Below are positions 34,834 to 44,190 of a stretch of DNA of 64,000 nucleotides, in pieces. The DNA lies in the NCBI RefSeq assembly GCF_030867385.1, contig NZ_JAPFBJ010000004.1:62001-126000 (forward strand). The letters run 5' to 3'. Numbering within the stretch: position 1 is the stretch's first letter; each line of letters starts with the position of its first letter. Below the pieces are notes generated by a model that worked only from the letters and a program-made list of their open reading frames with translations, had not been told where the DNA came from and searched no databases. The position numbers were made by a program, and so were the translations under genes. This stretch comes from Sphingobium sp. DEHP117. Lineage in GTDB: Bacteria > Pseudomonadota > Alphaproteobacteria > Sphingomonadales > Sphingomonadaceae.

Positions 34834-35852
34834 TGCGCGGCTTTCGATCAGCTCTGCGGCTTCTCGTCATGGCGCTGGCAGCCTTCTTTCTGGCGCCGAG
34901 CGCACAGGCGGCAGGGCCGACCTGTCACGGGAAGTTCGTCAATCCGATCACCGACGTGTGTTGGTCTTGCCTGTTCCCACTCTCGGTCGGCGGCCTCAAG
35001 ATCTGGCCGAGCGGCCGGCCGGATACGAGCAATCCCGCTTCCCCGATCTGCTTTTGTGGCAGCCCGCTTCCCAGGATCGGCATCTCGGTCGGCTTCTGGG
35101 AGCCGGTGCGGCTCGCGGACGTCACAATGAAGCCCTGGTGCTTTCCTAATCTCGGGGGTGTGCGCATCGCGCCGGGGTTCGACATCGGCCAGGGCTATCT
35201 GGCCGGCCCCTCGATGGTGGGCGGCCGCTCGCAGAGCACGGCCAAATGGCACGTGCACTGGTACGTCTATCCGCTGCTCTACTGGATGGAGATCCTGACC
35301 GACTTCGTCTGCTTCGAGCAGGCGAGCTTCGACATCGCCTATATGACCGAGGTCGATCCGCTCTGGCAGGACGATAGTCTGACGGCGCTGATCAATCCGG
35401 AAGCCGTCGTCTTCGCTAACCCGATCGCCCAGGTCGCCTGCGCCGGCGACTGCATCGCCGGGACCGTCCACCTGCCGCTCGATCCGCTGTTCTGGTGTGC
35501 GGGGTGCCAGGGCAGCATGTATCCGCTCAACGGCAACGTGCCGTCCTCGATCGGCCATGTTCAGTCCTCGCGGCTCGCACTGTCGCGCTTCGCCTACAAG
35601 ATGCACCGCGAAGCTCTTGCCTGGGGGACGATGGGCTCGGCCGGGCTCTGCAAGAAGTACCTCATGCCGATCATGCGCAAGCAGCAATACCGCTTCCAGA
35701 TGGTCAATCCGATCCCCACCGTGAGCGGCCGCTTCGCCTGCTCCACGATCGGGGCATCCACCATGCCGCCTGACGCAGGTCGCGCCTATCCCGCCGCCGG
35801 CGAGGACATGGGCTACCTCGTCTGGCGCAAACGCAATTGCTGCGTGCTGTAG
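34833..35852 (+). CDS. traU: T4SS protein TraU
   Basis: This 339-residue protein has a signal peptide (LLVMALAAFFLAPSAQAAGP) and about 16 cysteines, including VCWSCLFP, ICFCGSP and WCAGCQGSMYP. TraU-typical stretches are FVNPITDVCWSCLFPLSVGG, ILTDFVCFEQASFDIAYMTE and ACSTIGASTMPP. It is exported to the periplasm and needed for DNA transfer more than for pilus growth. The many disulfides explain the DsbC and thioredoxin-like TraF in the operon. GGAGG precedes the ATG. Confidence 0.95.
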   Translation: MRGFRSALRLLVMALAAFFLAPSAQAAGPTCHGKFVNPITDVCWSCLFPLSVGGLKIWPSGRPDTSNPASPICFCGSPLPRIGISVGFWEPVRLADVTMKPWCFPNLGGVRIAPGFDIGQGYLAGPSMVGGRSQSTAKWHVHWYVYPLLYWMEILTDFVCFEQASFDIAYMTEVDPLWQDDSLTALINPEAVVFANPIAQVACAGDCIAGTVHLPLDPLFWCAGCQGSMYPLNGNVPSSIGHVQSSRLALSRFAYKMHREALAWGTMGSAGLCKKYLMPIMRKQQYRFQMVNPIPTVSGRFACSTIGASTMPPDAGRAYPAAGEDMGYLVWRKRNCCVL

Positions 35853-35863
35853 GGGGCCGTCCA

Positions 35864-36610
35864 ATGCGCAAATACCTCTGGGGCTTCGCAGCGATCCTTG
35901 GCTTGGCGAGCGTGACGGCCTTGCTCGCGCAGACCGTCGACGGGATCGACGTCCAGGCGATCAAGCAGCGTTCGGCGGACCTACAGGCGGATGCCGAGGC
36001 TTTCGTCAACCATGTGAAGGATAGGGGCGACGCCTTCCGCGAGGACGCGCAGACCGTTCGCGACGCTGGCATGGAGAACATGCAGCGGGTCGCCAAGAGC
36101 GATCTGCCCAAGGGACCGGCAGGCCCCGTCGATTTCGACGAGATCGTGGCCGGTGCCGCGTCGAACGCGACGGCAGGGAAGGGCGAGGCGCCCCAGTTCA
36201 TCGTCTTCGCGAGCCTGTCGATGCCACCGCAGTCGCTGCAGAAGCTGATCGGCGACACGGCCAGGGCCGGCGGGGTGGTCGTGTTCCGCGGCTTCCCCAA
36301 CAATTCGATGAAGGAGTTCGCCACGAGCCTTGGCAAGATCATCGACCGGCAGGACGATTTCGCCAATGTCGGCATCGATCCGCGGCTGTTCCGCGCTTTC
36401 GATGTCCAGGCAGTGCCGACATACGTCAGTGTCTCGTCGGACTTCGATCTTTGCGCCGGCTTCTCCTGCCAGACCAAGCTGCCGCCCTATGATCGGCTCG
36501 TCGGCAACGTCTCGGTCGAATATGCGCTCGAGCAGTTCGCGGACGGTAATGGCCCGGGCGCACGGGTCGCAGCGGTTGGCCTCGCCAACATGCGCAAGGC
36601 CCATCCATGA
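35864..36610 (+). CDS. trbC: F-type T4SS protein TrbC
   Basis: This 248-residue protein has an N-terminal signal (LWGFAAILGLASVTALLA), a helical spacer, and the type-F TrbC thioredoxin-like domain with QFIVFASLSMPPQSLQKLIG, GGVVVFRGFPNNSMKEFATS and the VPTYV cis-proline strand. It cooperates with TraW in periplasmic pilus assembly. The start at 35864 follows traU by 11 bases. Its stop overlaps the traN start (ATGA). Confidence 0.93.
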   Translation: MRKYLWGFAAILGLASVTALLAQTVDGIDVQAIKQRSADLQADAEAFVNHVKDRGDAFREDAQTVRDAGMENMQRVAKSDLPKGPAGPVDFDEIVAGAASNATAGKGEAPQFIVFASLSMPPQSLQKLIGDTARAGGVVVFRGFPNNSMKEFATSLGKIIDRQDDFANVGIDPRLFRAFDVQAVPTYVSVSSDFDLCAGFSCQTKLPPYDRLVGNVSVEYALEQFADGNGPGARVAAVGLANMRKAHP

Positions 36611-38472
36611 GGGCGTATCTCGTCCTGGCTGCGCTCTTCGGCGTCGTTATGGCGAGTTCGCCCGCGCTTGCCCAGATGACGCTCGACGAGGCGCGCCAGG
36701 AGGGGAAGGCGCTGGGTACGGAGAAGCGCAACGATTCCACGCTGGTGCCGTCCAGCGATGCGCAAGCCGCCGCGGTCCCCGGCTATTCCGGCACGAGCTT
36801 GCCCGAAGGATCCTATTTCGACGATCCCGGTAAGCTTGAGTCCGACGCCCAGGCGGCCAAGTCGTCCAACGAGCAATATCGCATCACCACCGATGCCGAT
36901 CACAGCCGGGCCACGTTCAGCAATTCCGAGATCCTCGCGACCACGGCGCGCGCGACATCGGTCGAAAACGATCCCTCGACCTATCTCGCTGGCGAGGAAA
37001 TGGGCGGCACCAAGGGCACATGCGTGCCGCTGCCCGCCGCGCCGGGGAGCGCGGGCTATTATGAGGCGAGTTGCAACGCCGGCAGCAAGGTCACCACGGA
37101 AGCCCGGACCTGCAACGTCAGCCTTGACGTTCACACCGAGAAGCGGACGATCTACACCTATTACACGGGTCGGTTGAGCTTCCTGCCGACAGATGGCGGG
37201 CCCTATCCCGCCCGCGCGGCTTTTGACGACGAGATCGCCACCGGCATCTGCTGGGAAAGCCGCCCGATCGACTATTGCGACAATATGAGCGCCTATGGAT
37301 ATACTGCGGCGCCGACCTGCAAAAGCCTTGGCCACACCGCCGTCGAGGTCAAATGCACCGCCGAGGCCCAGGGGATCACGCCGGGCGAGTATCATCCGGG
37401 CTATGTGCTCTCGACCGGCAATTACTGGCTCACGAAGCAGGAAGAACCGGCCGTGCCGGTCATCACGCGCAACGAGGGGCTATGCGCCGCCAATGCCGGC
37501 GACCCGAACTGCACGCTCGAGACCGAAGTGTGCACGTCGAGCGACCCGGTCACCCGGATCGTCGACGGCGTTCCTGTCACCCAGCCCTGCTGGGCCTGGC
37601 AGCGGACCTATCAATGCCACCGGATCTCAACAGCCAATGACTGCGGTGATCTCGAGGCGAACGGGAGCTGCACCTATCTGCGCACAGAATGCCTTGACGA
37701 GGAGCCTGATGGCGGGCCCTGCAAAGTCGAGAACCGCGTCTACAGGTGCCCGACGCCTTCCGGAGGCACGAGCGATGCGCCGCAATATATCTGCGGCGAC
37801 GACGTCTATTGCATCAACGGCGACTGCGAGCCGATCGTTCGCGAAGCGTCGACCGAGTTCAAGGACGCGCTCGTTGCGCTGCATGCGATCGACCAGGCGG
37901 GCAAGGAGTTCAACGAAGCCGATCTCCGGGTCTTCAGCGGCACGCGCGAGACCTGCCACAAGCCGGTGTTCGGCCTTATCAACTGCTGTGCGGGCAAGAC
38001 GTCGGGTTTGTTGACGGTCGGCGCTGGCGCGGCTGCGCTGGCGGGCGGTCCCGCGGCGATCGCCGCGCTCGCGACCCCCTTCCTGGTCCTTTTCGCATGT
38101 TCACAGGACGAGATGAGGCTCGACATCAAGGACCGGATGGGCCTGTGCCATAATCTCGGCACCTATTGCTCGTCGAGTTTCCTCGGCATCTGCAGCACGC
38201 GGCGCACCGCTTATTGCTGCTTCGAGAGCAAGCTCTCCCGCATCCTCCAGGAGCAGGGCCGTGTGCAGCTCGGCAAGCCGTGGGGGGCGCCGAAAAAGGA
38301 ACAGTGCATTGGCTTCACGATCGACGAGTTCTCGCGGCTCGACCTGTCGGTAATGGATTTCACCGAGGTTTATGCGGACTTCATGGATGCGGCCAAGCTG
38401 CCGGACGAAGTCCAGACCATGACCGAAATCCAGCAGAAAATTCAGAACTACTACGACCTCCACGGCAAGTGA
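36607..38472 (+). CDS. traN: T4SS mating-pair stabilisation protein TraN
   Basis: This 621-residue protein has a signal peptide (YLVLAALFGVVMASSPALA) and more than 30 cysteines in repeated C-x-C patterns such as CTLETEVCTSSDP, CWAWQRTYQCHR and GLINCCAGKTSG. The end, YCCFESKLSRILQEQGRVQL and PWGAPKKEQCIGFTIDEFSR, is the conserved TraN C-terminus. TraN is an outer-membrane adhesin that contacts recipient-cell porins and stabilises mating pairs. Length and cysteine content match the family. Confidence 0.94.
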   Translation: MRAYLVLAALFGVVMASSPALAQMTLDEARQEGKALGTEKRNDSTLVPSSDAQAAAVPGYSGTSLPEGSYFDDPGKLESDAQAAKSSNEQYRITTDADHSRATFSNSEILATTARATSVENDPSTYLAGEEMGGTKGTCVPLPAAPGSAGYYEASCNAGSKVTTEARTCNVSLDVHTEKRTIYTYYTGRLSFLPTDGGPYPARAAFDDEIATGICWESRPIDYCDNMSAYGYTAAPTCKSLGHTAVEVKCTAEAQGITPGEYHPGYVLSTGNYWLTKQEEPAVPVITRNEGLCAANAGDPNCTLETEVCTSSDPVTRIVDGVPVTQPCWAWQRTYQCHRISTANDCGDLEANGSCTYLRTECLDEEPDGGPCKVENRVYRCPTPSGGTSDAPQYICGDDVYCINGDCEPIVREASTEFKDALVALHAIDQAGKEFNEADLRVFSGTRETCHKPVFGLINCCAGKTSGLLTVGAGAAALAGGPAAIAALATPFLVLFACSQDEMRLDIKDRMGLCHNLGTYCSSSFLGICSTRRTAYCCFESKLSRILQEQGRVQLGKPWGAPKKEQCIGFTIDEFSRLDLSVMDFTEVYADFMDAAKLPDEVQTMTEIQQKIQNYYDLHGK

Positions 38473-38532
38473 GATGGGCCGATCCGATCTCCTTGCCGCA
38501 GGGGCCGCAGCGCAAACCCAAGGAAAGTGACC

Positions 38533-38760
38533 ATGCCTATCCCTGTTCTCGAGCTGCCCCTCGTCCTGGCATCCCTGGCGCTGCAACCGTCGGCCCCAAC
38601 GCCCCACCATCGTTGCGGTGGCTCTCCCGCGACCGTGGCCGATTGCTGCGTCCACCCCGCAGCCTGGGACAGTCTGACACCCAACCCACCGCTCGCACTC
38701 CCTTCCGCGCAAACCGCCTCAGCCGATGAAAGGACGAAGCGTGATGTCCCCCGTCGCTAA
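38533..38760 (+). CDS. Possible small protein between traN and traF
   Basis: A 75-residue frame starts at the ATG at 38533, with GGAAAG upstream. It begins hydrophobic (PVLELPLVLASLALQPSAP) and then contains HHRCGGSP and DCCVHPA. It overlaps traF. Codon use is plausible, but no family is recognised and it could be a chance frame in a 270-bp gap. Cysteines and a leader-like start suit a periplasmic protein. Confidence 0.35.
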   Translation: MPIPVLELPLVLASLALQPSAPTPHHRCGGSPATVADCCVHPAAWDSLTPNPPLALPSAQTASADERTKRDVPRR

Positions 38761-39559
38761 ACTCTCGATGCTGCTCGCCCTGTCGATTGGGACTGCTGCT
38801 CCCCTGTTGGCGCAGGATGCGCCGCCGTCACGCGACACGATCGAGCAGAACCGGCCGGATGCTTTCTACTGCGGCGAGCGGAAGCTCGGACAATGGTTCT
38901 ATTGCGACAAGCCCAGACCCTTGCCGCGCGAGGCGCAACCGTCGCCGCCGCCGAGCGCGGTCGACCGGATGGCGGCGATCACGAAGCAGCTCGACGAATT
39001 GAAGGCCAAGGCGATCCTGGAGCCGACCGAAGAGAACGTCATCGCCTACGTCCGCTTCCAGCGCGAGCAGCTCGACCGCGCCTCGACTTTCTCCGACGTG
39101 TGGCAGCGCGCGCTCTGGCAGAACCCCGACATCGACTACACGTTGCAAAGGCCCGTCTCGACGGTCGGCAAGCGTGCCTGGCTCGACAATCGAAAGGCCG
39201 ATCGCGACGCGGTCCTGACCAACCTGGGGCAGCGCTACGGGCTGTTCTACTTCTTCGCGCAGAGCTGCGGCGCCTGTGAGCTGTTCGCCCCGATCCTTCG
39301 CTCGGTGACCGACAGCCACCGGATGGCGGTCATGGCCGTATCGATGGACGGGGGGCCGAGCCGCGATTTTCCGGAACATGTCGTCGATTCCGGGCAGCGG
39401 GCGCGCATGGGCGTGCCGGGCAATGAGACACCGGCGCTGGTCCTCTTCGACACGGTGACCAAACGGACCATTCCGGTTGGATACGGCATCCTGAGCGCCG
39501 ATGAGATCATGGATCGCATCTTCACGCTCACGAACACGAAAGTGGGGAGCGATTACTGA
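38744..39559 (+). CDS. traF: T4SS assembly protein TraF, thioredoxin-like
   Basis: The protein has about 271 residues. It has a signal peptide (SMLLALSIGTAAPLLAQ), DAFYCGERKLGQWFYCDKP, a helical ALWQNPDIDYTLQRPVSTVG segment and a thioredoxin fold with CGAC at about residues 175-178 (FFAQSCGACELFAPILRSV). The second half is MGVPGNETPALVLFDTVTK, with the cis-Pro. F TraF lacks the cysteine pair, but many relatives, like this one, keep it and may be redox active. The start at 38744 was chosen for the compact signal peptide; 38726 is possible. The stop overlaps traH (ATGA). Confidence 0.92.
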   Translation: MSPVAKLSMLLALSIGTAAPLLAQDAPPSRDTIEQNRPDAFYCGERKLGQWFYCDKPRPLPREAQPSPPPSAVDRMAAITKQLDELKAKAILEPTEENVIAYVRFQREQLDRASTFSDVWQRALWQNPDIDYTLQRPVSTVGKRAWLDNRKADRDAVLTNLGQRYGLFYFFAQSCGACELFAPILRSVTDSHRMAVMAVSMDGGPSRDFPEHVVDSGQRARMGVPGNETPALVLFDTVTKRTIPVGYGILSADEIMDRIFTLTNTKVGSDY

Positions 39560-41025
39560 TGGGACAGGATCATCGCAAAGGGCGCGCCCGCCGCTTCTTC
39601 CGCTCGGCCGCCGGCTCGATGGCCATGATGGCCGCGCTCAATTTTTCCATCGTCGGGGTCGCGCGCGCCGACGTCGCGTCCGAGATGAACAACTTCTTCT
39701 CCGACGCGGGCGGCGCTGCCAACGTGACCGGCCCCTCGGCCTATCAGGGTCAGTCGGCCGGCTATTACTCTCTCGGCAATGTCTGGACGCGTTTCCCGCA
39801 GAAGAGCGTGCAGCCGTTCAATCTTCAGCTTCCGAGCGCCCGTGCGGGCTGCGGCGGCATCGACCTGTTTTCTGGAAGCTTCTCCTTCATCAATGCGTCC
39901 GAGATCGTGGCGATGCTGAAGGCGACGGCCAACAACGCGCTTGGGTTCGCCTTCAAGCTGGCCATCGATTCCGTCTCGCCCGAGATCGGTAAGGTCATGG
40001 ACGAGTTCAGCCAGAAGGCGCAGCTCCTCAACCAGATGAACATCTCCAGCTGCGAGACCGCTCAGGCGCTGGTCGGCGGAATCTGGCCCCAGATGGATTC
40101 GACCCGGGCGACCATTTGCGAGGCGGTCGGCAACAGCCAGGGCGTCTTTTCCGACTGGGCCGCCTCGCGTCAGGGCTGCAACAACGGCAATCGGCGGGAT
40201 TCGACAATCGCCGGGAACACCGATGCGTCGATGAAGGACCAGCTGGTCGGCGAACCGCACAACTATACCTGGGAGGCGCTGAAGAAGTCCGCCAAGTTCG
40301 GGGCGTTCGACCAGTCCTTCTCCGAATATATCATGACGCTCGTTGGTACGGTCGTGACGACGCCGTCGACGGACCCGAGCGTTGGCGGCAAGGTGGTGAT
40401 GTTCGGTCCGGCGGAAGACGCCGTCGTCACTGCGCTGCTCGACGGCACGGCGGACGCGCCGCCGGTCAAGATGCTGAAGTGCAACGACGAGAATTGCTAC
40501 GATGTCGGCGAACAGACCCTGTCGGTCCCGGCATCGTCGGCGCTGCGCCCGCGGATCGCCACGATGATCAAGTCGATGAGCGACAAGATCCGGTCGGACA
40601 CGCCGCTCAACGCCGCCGAAAAGCAGCTCCTCAACCTCGCGACCGTGCCGATCTACAAGATCCTCGCCGTGCAGGCCTATGCCCACTATGCGCTGACCGA
40701 CGGCGAGATCCAGACGCTGTCCGAGATTGTGGCCGTCGACCTGCTCTCTGCCATGCTCGACAATATGCTGGACCGGGTCGAGCAGGCGAAGGTTCACTAC
40801 CAGACCTTCGACCAGGAGACCGCGACGCAGTGGAAGCAACAGATCGCGGCCACGCGCGCCAAGTTCAGCCAGCGGGATGTCCGTCTCAACAACAAACTGC
40901 AGGTGACGATGCAGATCATCAACCGCAGCATCATGCTGGAGTCTACCCTGCAGAACTCGATGACGCCGGGGATGGCGTCCGCGCTCAACTTCTCGCGCGG
41001 GCTGAACGCCCAAGGTCTGAATTAG
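39559..41025 (+). CDS. traH: T4SS protein TraH
   Basis: This 488-residue protein has an N-terminal signal region (SMAMMAALNFSIVGVARAD), then VASEMNNFFSDAGGAANVTG, the TraH signature GCGGIDLFSGSFSFINASEI, SCETAQALVGGIWPQ and a helical C-terminal half. It is an outer-membrane-associated periplasmic protein needed for pilus assembly together with TraF, TraU, TraW and TrbC. The reading frame is intact and translationally coupled to traF. Confidence 0.94.
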   Translation: MGQDHRKGRARRFFRSAAGSMAMMAALNFSIVGVARADVASEMNNFFSDAGGAANVTGPSAYQGQSAGYYSLGNVWTRFPQKSVQPFNLQLPSARAGCGGIDLFSGSFSFINASEIVAMLKATANNALGFAFKLAIDSVSPEIGKVMDEFSQKAQLLNQMNISSCETAQALVGGIWPQMDSTRATICEAVGNSQGVFSDWAASRQGCNNGNRRDSTIAGNTDASMKDQLVGEPHNYTWEALKKSAKFGAFDQSFSEYIMTLVGTVVTTPSTDPSVGGKVVMFGPAEDAVVTALLDGTADAPPVKMLKCNDENCYDVGEQTLSVPASSALRPRIATMIKSMSDKIRSDTPLNAAEKQLLNLATVPIYKILAVQAYAHYALTDGEIQTLSEIVAVDLLSAMLDNMLDRVEQAKVHYQTFDQETATQWKQQIAATRAKFSQRDVRLNNKLQVTMQIINRSIMLESTLQNSMTPGMASALNFSRGLNAQGLN

Positions 41026-41054
41026 TGCGGCTGAACTGAAGCGGGAGCGCGTCG

Positions 41055-43862
41055 ATGCTGGAGGTCTTCACGGTCGGGGGCGGCGAGTATCTCGTAAACG
41101 TGTTCAACGCCGTCGCTGCCTGGTCAGGGGGAGGGGGCTACCGCTCGCTCCTGCGGGTCGTGATGGTGATGGGCCTCATCTACTCGCTGCTCGTTGTCGC
41201 CTTCACGCTTAACTACAAGGCGTGGATGAACTGGTTCCTCCAGGCGACGGCGATCTATCTTTGCCTGATGGTGCCCACGGTGAGCATCAAGGTGACCGAC
41301 CGGATCAACCCGAGCCTCGCGCCATCGACTATCGACAATGTGCCGATGGGCCTGGGTGTGCTGGCGAGCTTTACGACGCAGGTCGGGGATTGGCTGACGC
41401 GGACGGCCGAGACGGTGTTCGTCATGCCCAGCGAGCTCAATTATTCGAGCAATGGCATGGTCTATGGCGCGCGCCTGTTCGACGCGACCCGCAATTTCGT
41501 TGTTCGCGACGCGGAGTTCTCGACCAACCTCGAAAACCATTTCAAGAACTGCGTGTTCGGCGACGTGATGCTCTATCAGAAGTCGCTCACGAACCTCGCC
41601 AAGGCGCCCGACCTGTGGGCCGCGATCGGGCCGGGCTCGGAAGCGCGCTCGCAGGAATGGCTGGAGCGCCAGGGCGACGGCACCGTTCAGAACTTCATCA
41701 TCACCTGCCGCCAGGCCTACCAGGCGCTCGACGCGCAATGGGCGCCGATGATCGAGGCCAATGCTCCGATCTGGGGTAAGGAGGTCTATCCCAGGCTCAG
41801 CAACGCCCTGGCCGCCGACAAGCTCAAGCATGACGTGCCGATCGCGAACACGGCGTTCACCGGATCGGGGAGCAATTTCACCGAAACGATGCGGCAGAAC
41901 ACAGCGATCAACGCCTTCATGCAAGCACGCAACAGCATGGCTGGTGGGGCAGGCGCGGCCGCGATAGACACCTTCGCCCAGACGCGCGCCGACATCCAGG
42001 CGCGCAACACCTATAATTCGATTGCCCAGCAGGCGATGGCCTGGGTGCCGATCCTCAACATCGTCCTGACCGTCGTCTTCTTCGCGATGTTCCCAGTCAT
42101 CTTCCCGCTGTTCCTCATGCCCCAGACGGGGGTTGGCACGCTCAAGGGCTATGCCATGGGCTTCTTCTACCTGGCTGCCTGGGGCCCGCTCTATGTCATC
42201 CTCCACATGATCTGCATGACAAGGGCGGAATCCGCGGCGAACGGCGTGGCCGGGGGAGGCGTGACGCTTGGAAGTTATGCCGGCATCGGCGCGGTCAACG
42301 GCGAGACGGCGACGATCGCCGGCTTCATGCTGATGAGCGTGCCTTTCCTCGCGGCCGGTCTTGCTCGCGGCGCGATGTCGATTGCTGGCCAGTCCATGTC
42401 GATGCTGGCGCCGGCGCAGAACGCGGCGGAGGCCGCCGCGCTCGAGCAGACCACCGGAAACTACTCCTATGGCAATGTGAGCTGGGCGAACTCGACTTCG
42501 AATATGCGGCAGGCCGATCAGTGGACCACGGCGCCGAGCTATATGAGCGGCGCCCCGAGCATGGGCTGGCGCCAGGATAATGGCGCGATGATCAACGGCT
42601 TTGGCAATGGTCAGGACGTCTTCGACACGTCGGGGGCCATTTCGCGCCTCGGCTTCACCCCTACCATGACGACCGGGTCGGTCGCGGAATGGCGGGAGAT
42701 GGCGAGCGAGGCGCACCGACAGTCGCAGGCTTATGAGAATGCCGCGGCCGAGGTCCTGACCGCTACGCATGCCAACCGCAGTGCATTCGGCACCTCGACC
42801 GAGCGGTCGTCCGGCTGGGATTCGAGCAGCGGCCGGCAGGCGAACACGTCCGTCGATCAATTCGACCGGCGGACCGGGAGCAGCACGCAGGGTCTGGAGG
42901 AACGGGATACGATCTCTCAAGGTCAGCGAATATCTCAGGGCCATGATCGTCAGGCGCAGACGAGCGACCAGATCTCCGGGGTGGTGTCCGCAGGAACGGG
43001 ACGGCAGACGGCTGGAGGGTCGGGCGGTCGCGGAGGAATTTTGGGCCGCCTTCCCGGCATTGGCGGCAGCGTATCGAAATCAGGGTCTCAGACAGATGCG
43101 CTAAGGCATGCGACTGACGAAACCCGCGGCAGCGACAGCGCCAACACATCCTCGAGTGGCGTGCGTGACGAACATTCGAGCGGAAGCGGCGCCTCGATGT
43201 CCGATGGGACCTATTCGCGCAGCGGTAGCTTCAGCCGGGCATCCGCCACATCATCGGCGTCGGCGAGTACGGAGGATTCTCTGGCGCTGGCAAAGTCGTA
43301 CTCTGAGACGGCCCGGCGCCTTGAGGAGCTTTCCCAGCAGCTGTCACGCGACGCCAGCTATGCCGAGACGCATGGCATGCAGCTCAGCGAGAATCTGAGC
43401 CAGGATCTTGCGCAATGGTATCGCCGCCAACAGGTCGAAAATCCGGGGCTTGACGCGCCCGAGCTTTGGGCAACCGATCTCACAGACCAGCAGCGGCTTG
43501 TGCGCCAGGAGATGATCACGCGCTGGATGCATGACAAGCAGGATGGCATCCGGGCGGAGATTGCGGGGCGCCTCCACGATCCGGACCTGGTCGATGTCAA
43601 TCGGCCGAGCGTGGGGAACGAGGCGGATGTCAGGGCCTCCTACCGGCCGCATGGTCCTGGGCGGCTGCCCGCCGGTCCTGGCGGCGGCGGGGATGTCGGC
43701 GCCGCTGCGATCATCGAGGCCGGCAAGGCAGAGCTGGGGGGCGACCGCGCTGCGGCGCAGACGATGCGAGGGCAGCGGGTTCAAGGGGCCGCTGATCTTG
43801 AGCAGGAGGTGAACCGCGACCACGATCGCGGATTCTTCCAAGACCCCAAGCTTCGCGAATAG
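41055..43862 (+). CDS. traG: T4SS mating-pair protein TraG
   Basis: The protein has 935 residues. The N-terminal half has several membrane segments: LLRVVMVMGLIYSLLVVAFT near residues 32-51, WFLQATAIYLCLMVPTVSIK near 57-76, and WVPILNIVLTVVFFAMFPVI near 330. It also contains MTRAESAANGVAGGG. The C-terminal half is periplasmic or disordered, rich in Ser, Gly and Gln, with a helical AKSYSETARRLEELSQQLSR stretch. F TraG acts in pilus assembly, mating-pair stabilisation and entry exclusion. It is the last gene of the T4SS operon; the next gene is convergent and starts its 3' end three bases later. Confidence 0.94.
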   Translation: MLEVFTVGGGEYLVNVFNAVAAWSGGGGYRSLLRVVMVMGLIYSLLVVAFTLNYKAWMNWFLQATAIYLCLMVPTVSIKVTDRINPSLAPSTIDNVPMGLGVLASFTTQVGDWLTRTAETVFVMPSELNYSSNGMVYGARLFDATRNFVVRDAEFSTNLENHFKNCVFGDVMLYQKSLTNLAKAPDLWAAIGPGSEARSQEWLERQGDGTVQNFIITCRQAYQALDAQWAPMIEANAPIWGKEVYPRLSNALAADKLKHDVPIANTAFTGSGSNFTETMRQNTAINAFMQARNSMAGGAGAAAIDTFAQTRADIQARNTYNSIAQQAMAWVPILNIVLTVVFFAMFPVIFPLFLMPQTGVGTLKGYAMGFFYLAAWGPLYVILHMICMTRAESAANGVAGGGVTLGSYAGIGAVNGETATIAGFMLMSVPFLAAGLARGAMSIAGQSMSMLAPAQNAAEAAALEQTTGNYSYGNVSWANSTSNMRQADQWTTAPSYMSGAPSMGWRQDNGAMINGFGNGQDVFDTSGAISRLGFTPTMTTGSVAEWREMASEAHRQSQAYENAAAEVLTATHANRSAFGTSTERSSGWDSSSGRQANTSVDQFDRRTGSSTQGLEERDTISQGQRISQGHDRQAQTSDQISGVVSAGTGRQTAGGSGGRGGILGRLPGIGGSVSKSGSQTDALRHATDETRGSDSANTSSSGVRDEHSSGSGASMSDGTYSRSGSFSRASATSSASASTEDSLALAKSYSETARRLEELSQQLSRDASYAETHGMQLSENLSQDLAQWYRRQQVENPGLDAPELWATDLTDQQRLVRQEMITRWMHDKQDGIRAEIAGRLHDPDLVDVNRPSVGNEADVRASYRPHGPGRLPAGPGGGGDVGAAAIIEAGKAELGGDRAAAQTMRGQRVQGAADLEQEVNRDHDRGFFQDPKLRE

Positions 43863-43865
43863 AGC

Positions 43866-44075
43866 TTAGAGGATGTAGAACATCGCTCCCACGAGGCCGG
43901 CCATGCAAACGTAGGCGAGGGCGTAGCCTATTAGACCGCCACGAGTGGGGTTCCCGTTTTCGTCGGTGATCATTTCGATCTCAGGAATCTCTTCCTCGAC
44001 AATCGCGTAGATGGGACCGCCGGACAAATCCTTCGTTCGATTATATGTGTCGAGGTCGAATTTTGGGAAGCGCAT
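43866..44075 (-). CDS. Small tail-anchored membrane protein, 69 residues
   Basis: The ATG at 44075 has AGGAG seven bases upstream. An acidic N-terminal part (IYAIVEEEIPEIEMITDENG) is followed by one C-terminal membrane segment (GLIGYALAYVCMAGLVGAMF). It is convergent with traG, and its promoter region of about 115 bp is shared with the divergent AAA ATPase gene. No family is recognised. A small membrane partner of the ATPase or an entry-exclusion-like protein after traG are both conceivable, and neither is shown by sequence. Confidence 0.6.
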   Translation of the reverse strand: MRFPKFDLDTYNRTKDLSGGPIYAIVEEEIPEIEMITDENGNPTRGGLIGYALAYVCMAGLVGAMFYIL

Positions 44076-44190
44076 GCTTTCTCCTGTGACGGAGAATAGC
44101 GGTTGGGGCGCTTTTCCGCAACCCTTGAGACGCGACTTATAGCGAGATTATCAAGTTTACAAAAAAACGATAAACCACCATAACCTCGCT

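Noticed and set aside
39553..41013. Long minus-strand frame of 486 residues opposite traH
   Set aside because: It is antisense to an intact traH and is a composition effect of high-GC coding DNA; the same holds for long frames opposite traG, IstA and the pdh genes.
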